In this document: positions 39,256-47,705 of the stretch, piece by piece
Layout: each line of letters opens with the position of its first letter
Position numbering within the stretch: position 1 is the stretch's first letter
Assembly: GCF_002902385.1 (NCBI RefSeq)
Contig: NZ_PPQH01000017.1
Span: 1 to 63,682, forward strand
Source of the DNA: Staphylococcus intermedius NCTC 11048
GTDB taxonomy: Bacteria > Bacillota > Bacilli > Staphylococcales > Staphylococcaceae
DNA length: 63,682 nucleotides
Direction of reading: 5' to 3'
Position numbers and translations under genes: made by a program
The notes under the pieces: model-generated
Told to the model about the DNA's origin: nothing
Databases searched by the model: none
What the model saw: only the letters and a program-made list of their open reading frames with translations

Positions 39256-40536
39256 ATGTTTAAAGTCATTGAAACTTTTAGTGGTATTGGTAGCCAAGCT
39301 CAAGCGCTTAAAAATATTGGAGCTAATCATTCTGTCGTTGCAACGGTGGAATGGGAAATTGCTGCCATTTATGCATATGATATTATTCATAACGGCCCTC
39401 AAAATTTAAAAGACTATAGGCACCATACAAAACAATCTCTTGTTGAAGAAATATCAAAGTATAATATTTCAAACGATGGAAAAAGCCCTATATCTAAAAG
39501 GGGTATTAATCATATGAGTATGGTACAATTGAAAGCAATTTTAGCTGCAATTGAAAGAAGCCATAACTTAGTCGATATTACACAAGTCAATGCAGAAAAT
39601 TTACCTGTTGCGGATTTATTAACATATTCATTTCCATGTCAAGATTTATCGGTAAGTGGAAATTGGCACAAAAATGTTGGCGGTATTGATCGAAACGCCA
39701 ATAATAGAAGTACGTTATTATGGCAAATTGAACGTATTTTGATTGAACTTGAAAATAGTAATAAACCGTTGCCTAAATTCCTATTGATGGAAAATGTAAA
39801 TAACATTCTTTCAAATAAGCATATAAAAAACTTCAATGAATGGAGTTCATTTCTTAAAGAACTTGGCTATATTAATCAAATTTACACGCTAGATGCGCGT
39901 GCGTTTGGTGTTCCTCAGAGTAGAGTGAGGACTTTTATGATTAGTGTGCTAGCTACAGATTATGAAGAAGTAACAGAAATACAAAATTATTTTGATATGA
40001 ATAATCTAGAAAATTATCAAATTGACATATCAAAAATGACGCCATTAAAAGAATACTTAAGATTAGACTATAGCGATCAAGTGTATAGGAACGAAGCGAT
40101 AGAAAGTACACCACAACTCACTGGCTCAAGAGAAAAGATTTGCCAACTAAATAAACAATTAGCGAAAGGGCGATATGAAATACTAAGTTCATTTGCTAGA
40201 ACAGTAACAACAAAGCAAGATAGACATCCAAATTCGGGAATTATTTTATATGACGAAATATTGACTGACATTAATAAAAAATATAGAAATCTAACACCTA
40301 GAGAATGTTTTTTATTAATGGGATTTAATGAAGAAGCTTTTGATTTATTAATAAACAATAATATTCAGGTGTCGGCAAATAAACAAATGTTAACAAAGTC
40401 TAAATTGATTAAACTTGCTGGTAACAGTATCGTTGTCCAAGTCTTAGAAGAAATTTTTAAGCAAATTATAGAGATAGACAACAAAATTTTGAAAAAGCAT
40501 CAAAATAAATACGAAGGACAAGTAGAAGTCGTATAA
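39256..40536 (+). CDS. C5 cytosine DNA methyltransferase of the Z1/GHKL island
   Basis: This 426-residue 5-methylcytosine methyltransferase has ETFSGIGSQAQAL (motif I), YSFPCQDLSVSGN with catalytic Cys128 (IV), MENVNNIL (VI), FGVPQSRVRTFM (VIII), then a short target-recognition region, NLTPRECFLLMGF (IX) and LAGNSIVVQVL (X). It should mark host DNA against the PLD nuclease of the same operon; the target site is unknown. Its first bases overlap or adjoin the nuclease stop, and GGGGGGAG precedes the ATG at 39256. Unlike the Sau3AI-type enzyme in this window it has no promoter of its own that I can see. Confidence 0.9.
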   Translation: MFKVIETFSGIGSQAQALKNIGANHSVVATVEWEIAAIYAYDIIHNGPQNLKDYRHHTKQSLVEEISKYNISNDGKSPISKRGINHMSMVQLKAILAAIERSHNLVDITQVNAENLPVADLLTYSFPCQDLSVSGNWHKNVGGIDRNANNRSTLLWQIERILIELENSNKPLPKFLLMENVNNILSNKHIKNFNEWSSFLKELGYINQIYTLDARAFGVPQSRVRTFMISVLATDYEEVTEIQNYFDMNNLENYQIDISKMTPLKEYLRLDYSDQVYRNEAIESTPQLTGSREKICQLNKQLAKGRYEILSSFARTVTTKQDRHPNSGIILYDEILTDINKKYRNLTPRECFLLMGFNEEAFDLLINNNIQVSANKQMLTKSKLIKLAGNSIVVQVLEEIFKQIIEIDNKILKKHQNKYEGQVEVV

Positions 40537-40613
40537 TTTTGTTATAAATAAATTGAATAACTAGTATTTGAGGTCGTAAATTAAAACATTAACACAAATC
40601 AATACTATGCCAC

Positions 40614-40649
40614 AAAAGCGATTGCGATATGCGTCGCTTTTAATTTTGC
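40614..40649 (+). terminator. Terminator closing the restriction island
   Basis: AAAAGCGA at 40614-40621 pairs with TCGCTTTT at 40634-40641, followed by AATTTT. It ends the six-gene operon. Confidence 0.7.
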
Positions 40650-40660
40650 CTCAATCTAGC

Positions 40661-40692
40661 TATAATAATGATATTAATTTAGGTAATCCTAA
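40661..40692 (+). promoter_or_regulatory. mntH promoter region with MntR/SirR-like operator
   Basis: A -10-like TATAAT lies at 40661-40666. The inverted repeat TTAGG-TAAT-CCTAA at 40679-40692 resembles DtxR-family MntR/SirR boxes of staphylococci and would overlap the transcription start, consistent with manganese-dependent repression. No convincing -35 is seen. Confidence 0.6.
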
Positions 40693-40747
40693 TTTTCAGT
40701 TCGGTTATATTTGACGAGAGAGATAGAAGAGGAAAAGGTAGAGTAAG

Positions 40748-42070
40748 ATGAGAAAAAGTTTGGAAGAAATTAATGGGACGGTCACATATCAACGTGATGC
40801 ACCAGCATGGAAAAAAGTGTTTTTCTTTCTCGGACCAGGTGCGCTTGTTGCGGTAGGTTATATGGATCCGGGGAACTGGATAACGTCGATGGCTGGAGGT
40901 GCACAATATGGTTATATCTTGTTGTCAGTCATTTTAATGTCAAGCTTAGCTGCGATGTTACTCCAAAGTATGTCTGCACGTTTAGGTATCGCAAGCGGGA
41001 TGGATTTAGCACAAGTGACGCGTACGATGACCTCTAAAAAAGTAGCGATTGTTTTATGGCTTCTCACAGAATTTGCGATTATGGCAACAGATATTGCAGA
41101 GGTTATCGGAAGTGCGATTGCGTTGAATTTACTTTTTCATATTCCGTTATGGCTCGGTGTGACATTGACAGTATTAGACGTGTTTTTATTGTTAGGGATG
41201 ATCAAGCTCGGTTTCCGCAAAATTGAGGCGCTTGTCACGGTATTAGTTCTAACAGTGTTCATCATTTTCGTCTTTGAAGTGTATTTGTCAGATCCTGTAT
41301 GGGGCGATGTGTTTAGTGGCTTTTTACCGCAATCTTCAGTCGTGACACAACCCGGTGCTTTATACATTGCATTAGGGATTATCGGTGCAACGATTATGCC
41401 ACACAACTTATACTTAAATTCATCTATCGTTCAGTCACGGAACTATGGACGCCAATCAGATGAAGAAAAACGTGAAGCCATTCGATATGCGACGATTGAC
41501 TCTAATGTCCAGTTGTCACTAGCTTTTGTCGTGAACTGTTTATTATTAATTTTAGGGGCGGCACTGTTTTTTGGAAGCGGTGAAGCACTCGGTGGTTTCT
41601 ATGATTTATACGATGCGTTATCACATTCACAAGTTTCTACTGTGATTGGTGGTGCTGTGATGAGTACGTTGTTTGCGGTAGCATTGTTAGCATCAGGGCA
41701 AAACTCTACTATTACCGGCACGTTAGCAGGACAAATTATAATGGAAGGTTTCGTACATTTAAAAATGGCACAATGGGTTCGACGCCTTGTGACACGTGTC
41801 ATTGCCGTGATGCCAGTTTTTTTCTGTTTATGGTTATATGGTTCGAGTACCGAAAAAATCGAAAATCTTCTCATCTTTACACAAGTCTTTTTAAGTTTAG
41901 CCTTACCTTTAAGTGTCATTCCGTTAGTCATTGCGACAAATAATCCCAAAATTATGGGAGAAAACTTCACTAATCCACGTTGGGTGAATATCGTAGCATG
42001 GGGATTAGCTGTGATTTTAACAGTGCTTAATATTTATCTCATTTACGCAACTTTTGGCGAACTCATTTAA
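40748..42070 (+). CDS. mntH: Manganese transporter MntH (NRAMP)
   Basis: This 440-residue proton-coupled divalent metal importer of the NRAMP family takes up mainly Mn2+. It has about eleven membrane segments. The metal-binding DPGN motif is at residues 40-43 (GYMDPGNW), and the second signature with MPHN lies in [14 protein letters not shown], both required for ion binding. The ATG at 40748 follows an AGGAAAAGG ribosome region. A probable MntR operator precedes it. The codon use returns to the host pattern here, so the restriction island ends between 40.55 and 40.75 kb. Confidence 0.93.
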   Translation: MRKSLEEINGTVTYQRDAPAWKKVFFFLGPGALVAVGYMDPGNWITSMAGGAQYGYILLSVILMSSLAAMLLQSMSARLGIASGMDLAQVTRTMTSKKVAIVLWLLTEFAIMATDIAEVIGSAIALNLLFHIPLWLGVTLTVLDVFLLLGMIKLGFRKIEALVTVLVLTVFIIFVFEVYLSDPVWGDVFSGFLPQSSVVTQPGALYIALGIIGATIMPHNLYLNSSIVQSRNYGRQSDEEKREAIRYATIDSNVQLSLAFVVNCLLLILGAALFFGSGEALGGFYDLYDALSHSQVSTVIGGAVMSTLFAVALLASGQNSTITGTLAGQIIMEGFVHLKMAQWVRRLVTRVIAVMPVFFCLWLYGSSTEKIENLLIFTQVFLSLALPLSVIPLVIATNNPKIMGENFTNPRWVNIVAWGLAVILTVLNIYLIYATFGELI

Positions 42071-42082
42071 TATTTTGAAATC

Positions 42083-42120
42083 AGGGCTTGGACAAGCATT
42101 TGTTCAGGCTTTTTTCATTT
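42083..42120 (+). terminator. mntH terminator
   Basis: GCTTGGACAA and TTGTTCAGGC form an imperfect stem around GCATT, followed by TTTTTTC. Confidence 0.65.
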
Positions 42121-42454
42121 GTTAAAAAAATGGAGAAGAATAATATACCCAATTGTTTTCTATTTACGCTTGAAAATAGCAATGGTTAAAAATAAATATA
42201 TATTCATTGAAATTGCATAAATAATCACAATTCAATTCGTTAAATAAATTTTTAACATTCTTTATGTAATTTATAAAGGCGTTTTTACAATAGTTTGATT
42301 GTTGGAAAGTTATATATATTCAAAACATGAGATTAAATTGAATGTATGTAATTTGCATTAATTTTTGATTTTCGATAACCTATTGCTTGTATCAAGACGT
42401 TGCACAACACGAATCGACAGAGAAGGAGCTAAAAAGAATAAGGGGTGCTTAAAA
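42121..42454. other. AT-rich leader region before the BCCT transporter
   Basis: There is no gene in this stretch of about 330 bases. It is very AT-rich with several possible -10 boxes, none paired with a clear -35. Ribosome-like AGAAGGAG (42421-42428) and AGGGG (42441-42445) lie at its end. No palindrome matching the cudA operator was found here. Confidence 0.45.
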
Positions 42455-44080
42455 TTGCATAAAAATAATAAATTGATGGATTGGGTCGTGTTCATCGGTA
42501 CGGCAATTGTGTTACTGATGGCCGTGATACCGATGATGGTGTTTCCTGAACAGAGTCGTTCGGTCGTAGTCGCAATGAATTCGTTCGTTACAACCAAAAT
42601 GGGCGCCATTTATCTTGTATTGGGACTTGCGATTTTTTGTTTTGTGTTATACATAGCATTTGGTAAATATGGTTCGGTCACTTTAGGACGTGCCAGTGAT
42701 AAGCCAGAATTTAGTGACTTTGCGTGGGCATCCATGCTATTTTGCGCAGGTATCGGTTCAGATATCTTGTACTGGGGCGTTATCGAATGGGCGTATTATT
42801 ATCAAGGGCCGCCACATGGTGCGAAGCCATTTTCTGAGGAAGCTTTAAACTATGCGACAATGTATGGGATGTTTCATTGGGGTCCTATCGCATGGTCGAT
42901 TTATGTTTTGCCAGCATTGCCGATCGCCTATTTAGTATTCGTTAAAAAGCAACCCGTTTTTAAAATTAGCCAAGCATGTCGTCCGATTTTAAAAGGACAG
43001 ACAGATAAAACGTTAGGTAAACTTGTGGACATTTTATTTATTTTCGGGCTCATTGGTGGTACAGCAACATCACTTGCGTTAGGCGTACCAATGATTTCAG
43101 CGGGTCTTGAAAAGTTATTTGGTTTCGACGGGTCAAGTATGGTCGTCAAAAGTATCGTCTTAATTTGTATTACGATAGTATTTGCTTACAGTTCGTATCA
43201 AGGTTTGAAAAAAGGCATTCAAGTGCTCAGTGACTTGAACGTTTGGTTATCATTTGTTTTATTAGGTTTTATCTTTGTCGTTGGCCCAACTATCTTTATT
43301 ATGGAAACGACAGTCACAGGATTTGGAAACATGTTGAAAAACTTTTTCCAAATGGCCACATGGCTCGAACCGTTCGGCGGTATCGGTGGACGTGAAGAAA
43401 CGAACTTCCCACAACAATGGACGATATTCTATTGGTCATGGTGGATTGTATACGCACCATTCATCGGATTGTTCATTGCACGTATTTCAAAAGGGCGTAC
43501 GTTGAAAGAGGTTATTTTAGGTACGATTGTTTATGGGACATTCGGTTGTGTACTGTTCTTCGGTATTTTCGGTAACTACGCCGTATATTTACAAATTTCA
43601 GGACAATTCGATGTCATCCAATTTTTAAATTCACACGGTACAGAAGCAACCATTATTGAAGTGATTAGCCAACTGCCATTTTCAAAAATCGTGATCGGCT
43701 TGTTTATCTTGTCAGCGTTCTTATTCTTAGTGACAACCTTTGACTCAGCTTCATACATTGTTGCTGCGGCGACACAAACACGTGTGAAAGGCGAGCCTAT
43801 CAAGTTAAACCGTTTATTCTGGGCATTTGCGCTTTGTTTACTGCCATTTTCGCTCATGTTAGTCGGTGGTGAAAAAGCATTAGAAATTTTACAAACCGCT
43901 TCAATTGTTGCAGGTGTGCCATTGATTGTCATTTTTATTATCATCATGATCTCCTTTATGATGATTTTAGGTGGGGATCGCATAGCCTTACAAAGCCGTG
44001 CCGATCGCTTTAAACGTATCGAACGCCGCTCATTAAGAATCTTACGTGTCGGTGAAGATGAAGAAGACGACAATTTATAA
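42455..44080 (+). CDS. cudT: BCCT-family choline/betaine transporter
   Basis: This 541-residue betaine-carnitine-choline transporter has about twelve membrane segments. The family box appears as YWGVIEWAYYYQ and the signature QWTIFYWSWWIVYAPF near residue 330. It should import choline for conversion to the osmoprotectant glycine betaine by the downstream dehydrogenases. The TTG at 42455 with AGGGG nine bases before is the likely start; an ATG seven codons later is the alternative. In S. xylosus, cudT lies beside cudC-cudA-cudB; here a 1.2 kb insertion with repeats and a small toxin-like gene separates them. Confidence 0.85.
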   Translation: MHKNNKLMDWVVFIGTAIVLLMAVIPMMVFPEQSRSVVVAMNSFVTTKMGAIYLVLGLAIFCFVLYIAFGKYGSVTLGRASDKPEFSDFAWASMLFCAGIGSDILYWGVIEWAYYYQGPPHGAKPFSEEALNYATMYGMFHWGPIAWSIYVLPALPIAYLVFVKKQPVFKISQACRPILKGQTDKTLGKLVDILFIFGLIGGTATSLALGVPMISAGLEKLFGFDGSSMVVKSIVLICITIVFAYSSYQGLKKGIQVLSDLNVWLSFVLLGFIFVVGPTIFIMETTVTGFGNMLKNFFQMATWLEPFGGIGGREETNFPQQWTIFYWSWWIVYAPFIGLFIARISKGRTLKEVILGTIVYGTFGCVLFFGIFGNYAVYLQISGQFDVIQFLNSHGTEATIIEVISQLPFSKIVIGLFILSAFLFLVTTFDSASYIVAAATQTRVKGEPIKLNRLFWAFALCLLPFSLMLVGGEKALEILQTASIVAGVPLIVIFIIIMISFMMILGGDRIALQSRADRFKRIERRSLRILRVGEDEEDDNL

Positions 44081-44092
44081 CGCTACAAAATA

Positions 44093-44148
44093 AAGGTGTA
44101 GGGCAGAAATCTCATTAACGAGGTTCCGGTGTCCTACACCATTTTTTA
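44093..44148 (+). terminator. cudT terminator
   Basis: GGTGTAGG at 44095-44102 pairs with CCTACACC at 44133-44140, with AGGTTCC inside the loop, followed by ATTTTTTAT. Confidence 0.8.
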
Positions 44149-44414
44149 TGAGTTACAATAAATATTTCGGACTTATTCAAAAACAGGATTGGACTAACAA
44201 TTGTTAAACTGTTGTGAAGGGAATACTTTTTGTAAGAATCATGATAGAGGAAATAATCCGTAATGCGAATGTATATAAGTTTTTATAATGCACTTTGTAT
44301 GAAGTTTGCATACATCAAATAAAGTGAAATATGAGTACTTTTAATGAGAGGGAAATCGGAGTATAATCAATTGCATTAAACATAGAAGCCTATGAGCCAT
44401 ATGTCAATCATTCT

Positions 44415-44602
44415 CACCTATGAAATTTATAATGATATGAGGTGATAGCATATGACAATCATAATCAATTTAGATATTTATCTACCAATATCTTTGACGA
44501 TGATAGGTACTTTATGCATGACCATTGTTTTGTATAAAAAGTCAAAAAAATAAGCTCCCGTTACGGCAATAACGAGAGCACCTAATCATAGGCTATAATG
44601 AT
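44415..44602. repeat. Direct repeats flanking the toxin-like gene
   Basis: CACCTA-N7-TATAATGAT (44415-44436) recurs as CACCTA-N9-TATAATGAT (44579-44602), one copy before and one after the small peptide gene. Flanking direct repeats of this sort provide the pairing segments between toxin mRNA and antisense RNA in the Fst/par type of toxin-antitoxin locus. Confidence 0.6.
44452..44553 (+). CDS. Small hydrophobic peptide, probable type I toxin
   Basis: This 33-residue peptide (MTIIINLDIYLPISLTMIG at the start, ending YKKSKK) has one transmembrane helix with a short acidic head and a strongly basic tail. This is the layout of Fst/PepA1-type membrane toxins. A good ribosome site, GAGGTGAT, lies five bases before the ATG. 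It stands alone between two terminators, flanked by direct repeats and followed by a hairpin that would terminate an antisense transcript. It lies inside the 1.2 kb gap that splits the cud genes. Function is inferred from shape and context; no close family member was recognised. Confidence 0.65.
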   Translation: MTIIINLDIYLPISLTMIGTLCMTIVLYKKSKK

Positions 44603-44605
44603 TAA
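44541..44605 (-). ncRNA. Candidate antisense antitoxin RNA
   Basis: On the minus strand the stem GCTCTCGTTA...TAACGGGAGC (44554-44579) is followed by TTATTTTTTT, a good terminator that would end an antisense RNA overlapping the 3' part of the toxin mRNA. Its 5' end would cover the second direct repeat. A minus-strand promoter could not be assigned with certainty. Confidence 0.4.
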
Positions 44606-44650
44606 CATACATTGAGTTCTAACAGCTCACTAATATGTTACTATGTTTTT

Positions 44651-44692
44651 GCACCTAGGACAAGTTTTCCCGACTTACTAGGTGTTTTTTTT
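44651..44692 (+). terminator. Terminator after the toxin-like gene
   Basis: CACCTAG and CTAGGTG pair, extended inside by ACAAGT/ACTT, and the stem is followed by eight T. It would end the toxin mRNA. Confidence 0.8.
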
Positions 44693-45301
44693 AGTATCTA
44701 AATTGTATCATCGCTTACTAAAAAATACAACACTTTCGATAACCGTAAAAGAAGTGCTAACGCGTGCGACTAAAACGAAATATAACTCAAAATTGCAGAA
44801 CAGCCCGCTACTCGTTTATCTCACATTTCTTTAGATTGTAGAGTGGAGATAATAGATTTTCTTATTTGACCAGATTCCGGAATCGAAGTATGAATGATAA
44901 TGATAGAGTCAATCATTTCGCAGTGAATAACAATGCACAGACATACCCAAGATTGCAAGAACCATGCAAGACGCCTGACGTTACTTTATACAAACCATTA
45001 GTGTGAGTATGATTGTGCATATTTCCTAAACTCCAGAGTCGAAGCGTAAAGAAAGACAGCAAAAGCAATAGGGTGTGGAGCGAGACGTAATTTAAAATTG
45101 CAAGACAGCCCGAGACTCCCGAGGGATCAGACGAAGCCGAAAATCCAATTCGGCTTCAAAGCAATGTACATTATAATCAAGCCGAATTTAGTTGAGGCGA
45201 GTCCCCTGGGAAACGCGAGGGCAAGTTCTGCAATTTAAAAATGCTCAAACAAAAAAGCTTTATGCATGTCATTTGAACAACATCGCATAAAGCCCTTATC
45301 A
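44693..45301. repeat. Intergenic repeat copy R4 and fragments
   Basis: This non-coding stretch of about 600 bases contains several modules of the repeat set: ATTGCAAGAACCATGCAAGA near 44.95 kb, then GACTCCCGAGGGATCAGAC, the stem AATTCGGCTT/AAGCCGAATT, and GTCCCCTGGGAAACGCGAG between about 45.10 and 45.23 kb. AAAATTGCAGAACAGCCCG-like pieces occur twice, which suggests nested or partial insertions. Confidence 0.7.
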
Positions 45302-45853
45302 TCATTCCTTCGACTCTGGAATAGGAAAATACTCAAAAATCTTCCCACTCTTCAACGCATCACTAATCGACTCAAGCCAATAATAATAAACACGTGAATC
45401 TGCCATGTGCGCCTTGATCTCAATAGCCTCTTCCTTCAACGCATCATCCACATCATCTGCCGCAATAATCTCATCAATCAGGGCCTCAGACTCTTTCAAT
45501 GCTGCCAAATTAATCGAAATTTCACGATTCCACTTTTTGGCAAAAAAATTAGAGAAAAACTCAAAGAAATCTTTTTCAGCCTCAAAATGTTGCTTACGAC
45601 TGCCGCGTGTCAAACGTTGCTTCACAATATCGAACTCTTGTAACTTTTTCACACCCGCACTCATACTGGGCTTACTCATCTGTAATTCCTGGCGCATTTC
45701 ATCCAGCGTCATACTCTCTTTAAAAAGCATAATGCCATACAAATTCCCTACGCTACGATTAATGCCGTAAAGGTCCATCGTCTCAGCAATAGAATTAATG
45801 ACAATATCTTTCGCTTCTTCTAGTTTGGCTTCATATGTTTTTGCGCGTGCCAT
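45302..45853 (-). CDS. cudC: Choline-responsive repressor CudC (GbsR type)
   Basis: This 183-residue winged-helix regulator of the GbsR/CudC (MarR-like) family has a DNA-binding region at about 30-90 with EMRQELQMSKPSMSAGVKKLQ as recognition helix, and a helical C-terminal effector and dimer domain. In B. subtilis and S. xylosus, homologues repress choline oxidation genes until choline is present. The start at 45853 (MARAKTYE) is set by AGGAGGTG upstream; the longer frame has no ribosome site. It is divergent from cudA, with a long inverted repeat between them. Confidence 0.87.
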   Translation of the reverse strand: MARAKTYEAKLEEAKDIVINSIAETMDLYGINRSVGNLYGIMLFKESMTLDEMRQELQMSKPSMSAGVKKLQEFDIVKQRLTRGSRKQHFEAEKDFFEFFSNFFAKKWNREISINLAALKESEALIDEIIAADDVDDALKEEAIEIKAHMADSRVYYYWLESISDALKSGKIFEYFPIPESKE

Positions 45854-45989
45854 GAATACGACACCTCCTATCATCATAAAACATTTTAACATTTTACTTG
45901 AGAAAAGCGAGTCATTAATTTATAAAATTTCTAACATTCTTTATCAATTTAACGCTTTTTGTAGAAATGTGCAATACAATCGCTAGCAG

Positions 45990-46061
45990 TTGACAGTGTG
46001 ATTTTTCATGTGATAAAGTTAAGTTTGTGAAATTCGTTAAATAAAAACTTAACAAACTTAA
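45990..46061 (+). promoter_or_regulatory. cudA promoter and CudC operator
   Basis: TTGACA (45990-45995) is 16 bases from a -10-like GATAAA (46012-46017) preceded by TG. Overlapping and following it is a perfect 11-bp inverted repeat, GTTAAGTTTGT (46018-46028) and ACAAACTTAAC (46051-46061), with extra GTTAA/TTAAC half sites inside. This is the best candidate for CudC binding. Confidence 0.7.
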
Positions 46062-46074
46062 CGGAGGGATACTG

Positions 46075-47568
46075 ATGGAAGCTGTAAACCGATTATCTCG
46101 TCGCCAATATATAGATGGTGAATGGGTTGAGAGTAGTAATAAAGCAACACGTGAAATCATTAATCCGTACAATCAAGAAGTCATTTTAGAGGTGTCAGAA
46201 GGAACTGAAGCGGATGTTGAACGTGCCATTCTTGCAGCTCGTCGCGCATTTGACGAAGGGACTTATGCGAATGAAACTGGCGAAGCAAAAGGCCAAAAAG
46301 TACGTGCCATTGCAGATAAAATTAAAGAAAACCGTGAAGAATTAGCTTATTTAGAAACGTTAGATACAGGTAAAACGTATGAAGAGTCGTTAGTAGACAT
46401 GGATGACATTCATAACGTGTTTATGTATTTTGCAGGTTTAGCAGATAAAGACGGTGGTGAATTAATCAACTCACCGATTGAAAACACAGAAAGCAAAGTT
46501 GTGAAGGAGCCCATTGGTGTTGTGACACAAATTACACCTTGGAACTATCCATTATTACAAGCATCATGGAAAATCGCACCAGCTTTAGCGACGGGTTGCT
46601 CGCTTGTCATGAAGCCAAGTGAGATTACACCTTTAACGACAATTCGCGTTTTTGAATTAATGGAAGAGGTTGGTTTTCCAAAAGGTGTTATCAATTTAGT
46701 TTTAGGTGCAGGTTCTGAAATTGGCGATGTCTTATCATCACATCCTGAAGTGGACTTAGTGTCATTCACAGGTGGTATTAAAACAGGTAAACATATTATG
46801 AAAAAAGCAGCGGATCATGTGACCAACATTGCGCTTGAATTAGGCGGTAAAAATCCAAACATTATTTTTGATGACGCGGATTTCGAACTTGCGGTAGACC
46901 AAGCGTTAAATGGCGGCTTTTTCCATGCGGGTCAAGTATGTTCAGCCGGTTCACGTATTATCGTGCATAACGCTATTAAAGATAAATTTGAAGCAGCACT
47001 CATTGACGCTGTGAAAAGAATCCGACTCGGTAACGGTTTTGACAAATCGACTGAACTCGGACCACTGATTTCAGCAGAACACCGTGCCAAAGTTGAAAGT
47101 TATATGGAAGTTGCGAAAGAAGATGGCGCTACGATTGCGGTTGGTGGTCAACGTCCAGAGCGCGAAGACTTACAAAACGGCTTTTTCTTTGAACCGACTG
47201 TGATTACAAATTGCGACACTTCTATGCGTATCGTTCAAGAAGAAGTATTCGGACCTGTTGTGACAGTAGAAGGCTTTGACACAGAAGAAGAAGCGATCCG
47301 TTTAGCAAATGATTCCATTTACGGACTTGCTGGTGGTGTCTTTACGAAAGATATCGGTAAAGCTCAACGCGTCGCAAGCAAAATGAGAATGGGTACCGTA
47401 TGGATCAATGACTTCCATCCTTATTTCGCGCAAGCACCATGGGGTGGTTACAAACAATCTGGTATCGGCCGTGAGTTAGGTCATCAAGGTTTAGAAGAAT
47501 ATTTAGAAACGAAACATATTTTAATGAATACGAATCCGGAACCCGTGAAATGGTTTAGCCAATCTTAA
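46075..47568 (+). CDS. cudA: Betaine aldehyde dehydrogenase
   Basis: This 497-residue NAD(P)-dependent aldehyde dehydrogenase oxidises betaine aldehyde to glycine betaine, the second step of osmoprotectant synthesis from choline. Motifs: TPWNYPLLQASWKIAPAL, FTGGIKTG for cofactor, the general base Glu in ALELGGKNPN, and the catalytic Cys in AGQVCSAGSRI. CGGAGGGA precedes the ATG. It is followed after 137 bases by choline dehydrogenase, with a hairpin in the gap. CudC probably represses the pair. The bacterial synonym is betB/gbsA. Confidence 0.93.
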   Translation: MEAVNRLSRRQYIDGEWVESSNKATREIINPYNQEVILEVSEGTEADVERAILAARRAFDEGTYANETGEAKGQKVRAIADKIKENREELAYLETLDTGKTYEESLVDMDDIHNVFMYFAGLADKDGGELINSPIENTESKVVKEPIGVVTQITPWNYPLLQASWKIAPALATGCSLVMKPSEITPLTTIRVFELMEEVGFPKGVINLVLGAGSEIGDVLSSHPEVDLVSFTGGIKTGKHIMKKAADHVTNIALELGGKNPNIIFDDADFELAVDQALNGGFFHAGQVCSAGSRIIVHNAIKDKFEAALIDAVKRIRLGNGFDKSTELGPLISAEHRAKVESYMEVAKEDGATIAVGGQRPEREDLQNGFFFEPTVITNCDTSMRIVQEEVFGPVVTVEGFDTEEEAIRLANDSIYGLAGGVFTKDIGKAQRVASKMRMGTVWINDFHPYFAQAPWGGYKQSGIGRELGHQGLEEYLETKHILMNTNPEPVKWFSQS

Positions 47569-47609
47569 AAATCGAGTAACATCAGTGAGAAAAACGGATT
47601 GATAAGAAG

Positions 47610-47660
47610 GTCATGATTCACATCACGTACCGACAACCACGACAGTTCATGACTTTTTGT
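47610..47660 (+). terminator. Intercistronic hairpin between cudA and cudB
   Basis: GTCATGA at 47610-47616 and TCATGAC at 47647-47653 pair and are followed by TTTTT. It may partly end transcription after cudA or protect mRNA ends, giving unequal expression of the two enzymes. Confidence 0.55.
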
Positions 47661-47705
47661 ACATAAAAAGACGAGAAAATACAAAGTTATGGAGGAGTTT
47701 TTGTT

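Noticed and set aside
31700..40650. Prophage or integrative element for the restriction island
   Set aside because: No integrase, transposase, structural phage genes, att-like duplication or tRNA were found at the edges.
43576..44073. A 165-residue minus-strand frame
   Set aside because: Antisense to the well-supported BCCT transporter; low-complexity Ser/Ile/Lys sequence typical of complement frames.
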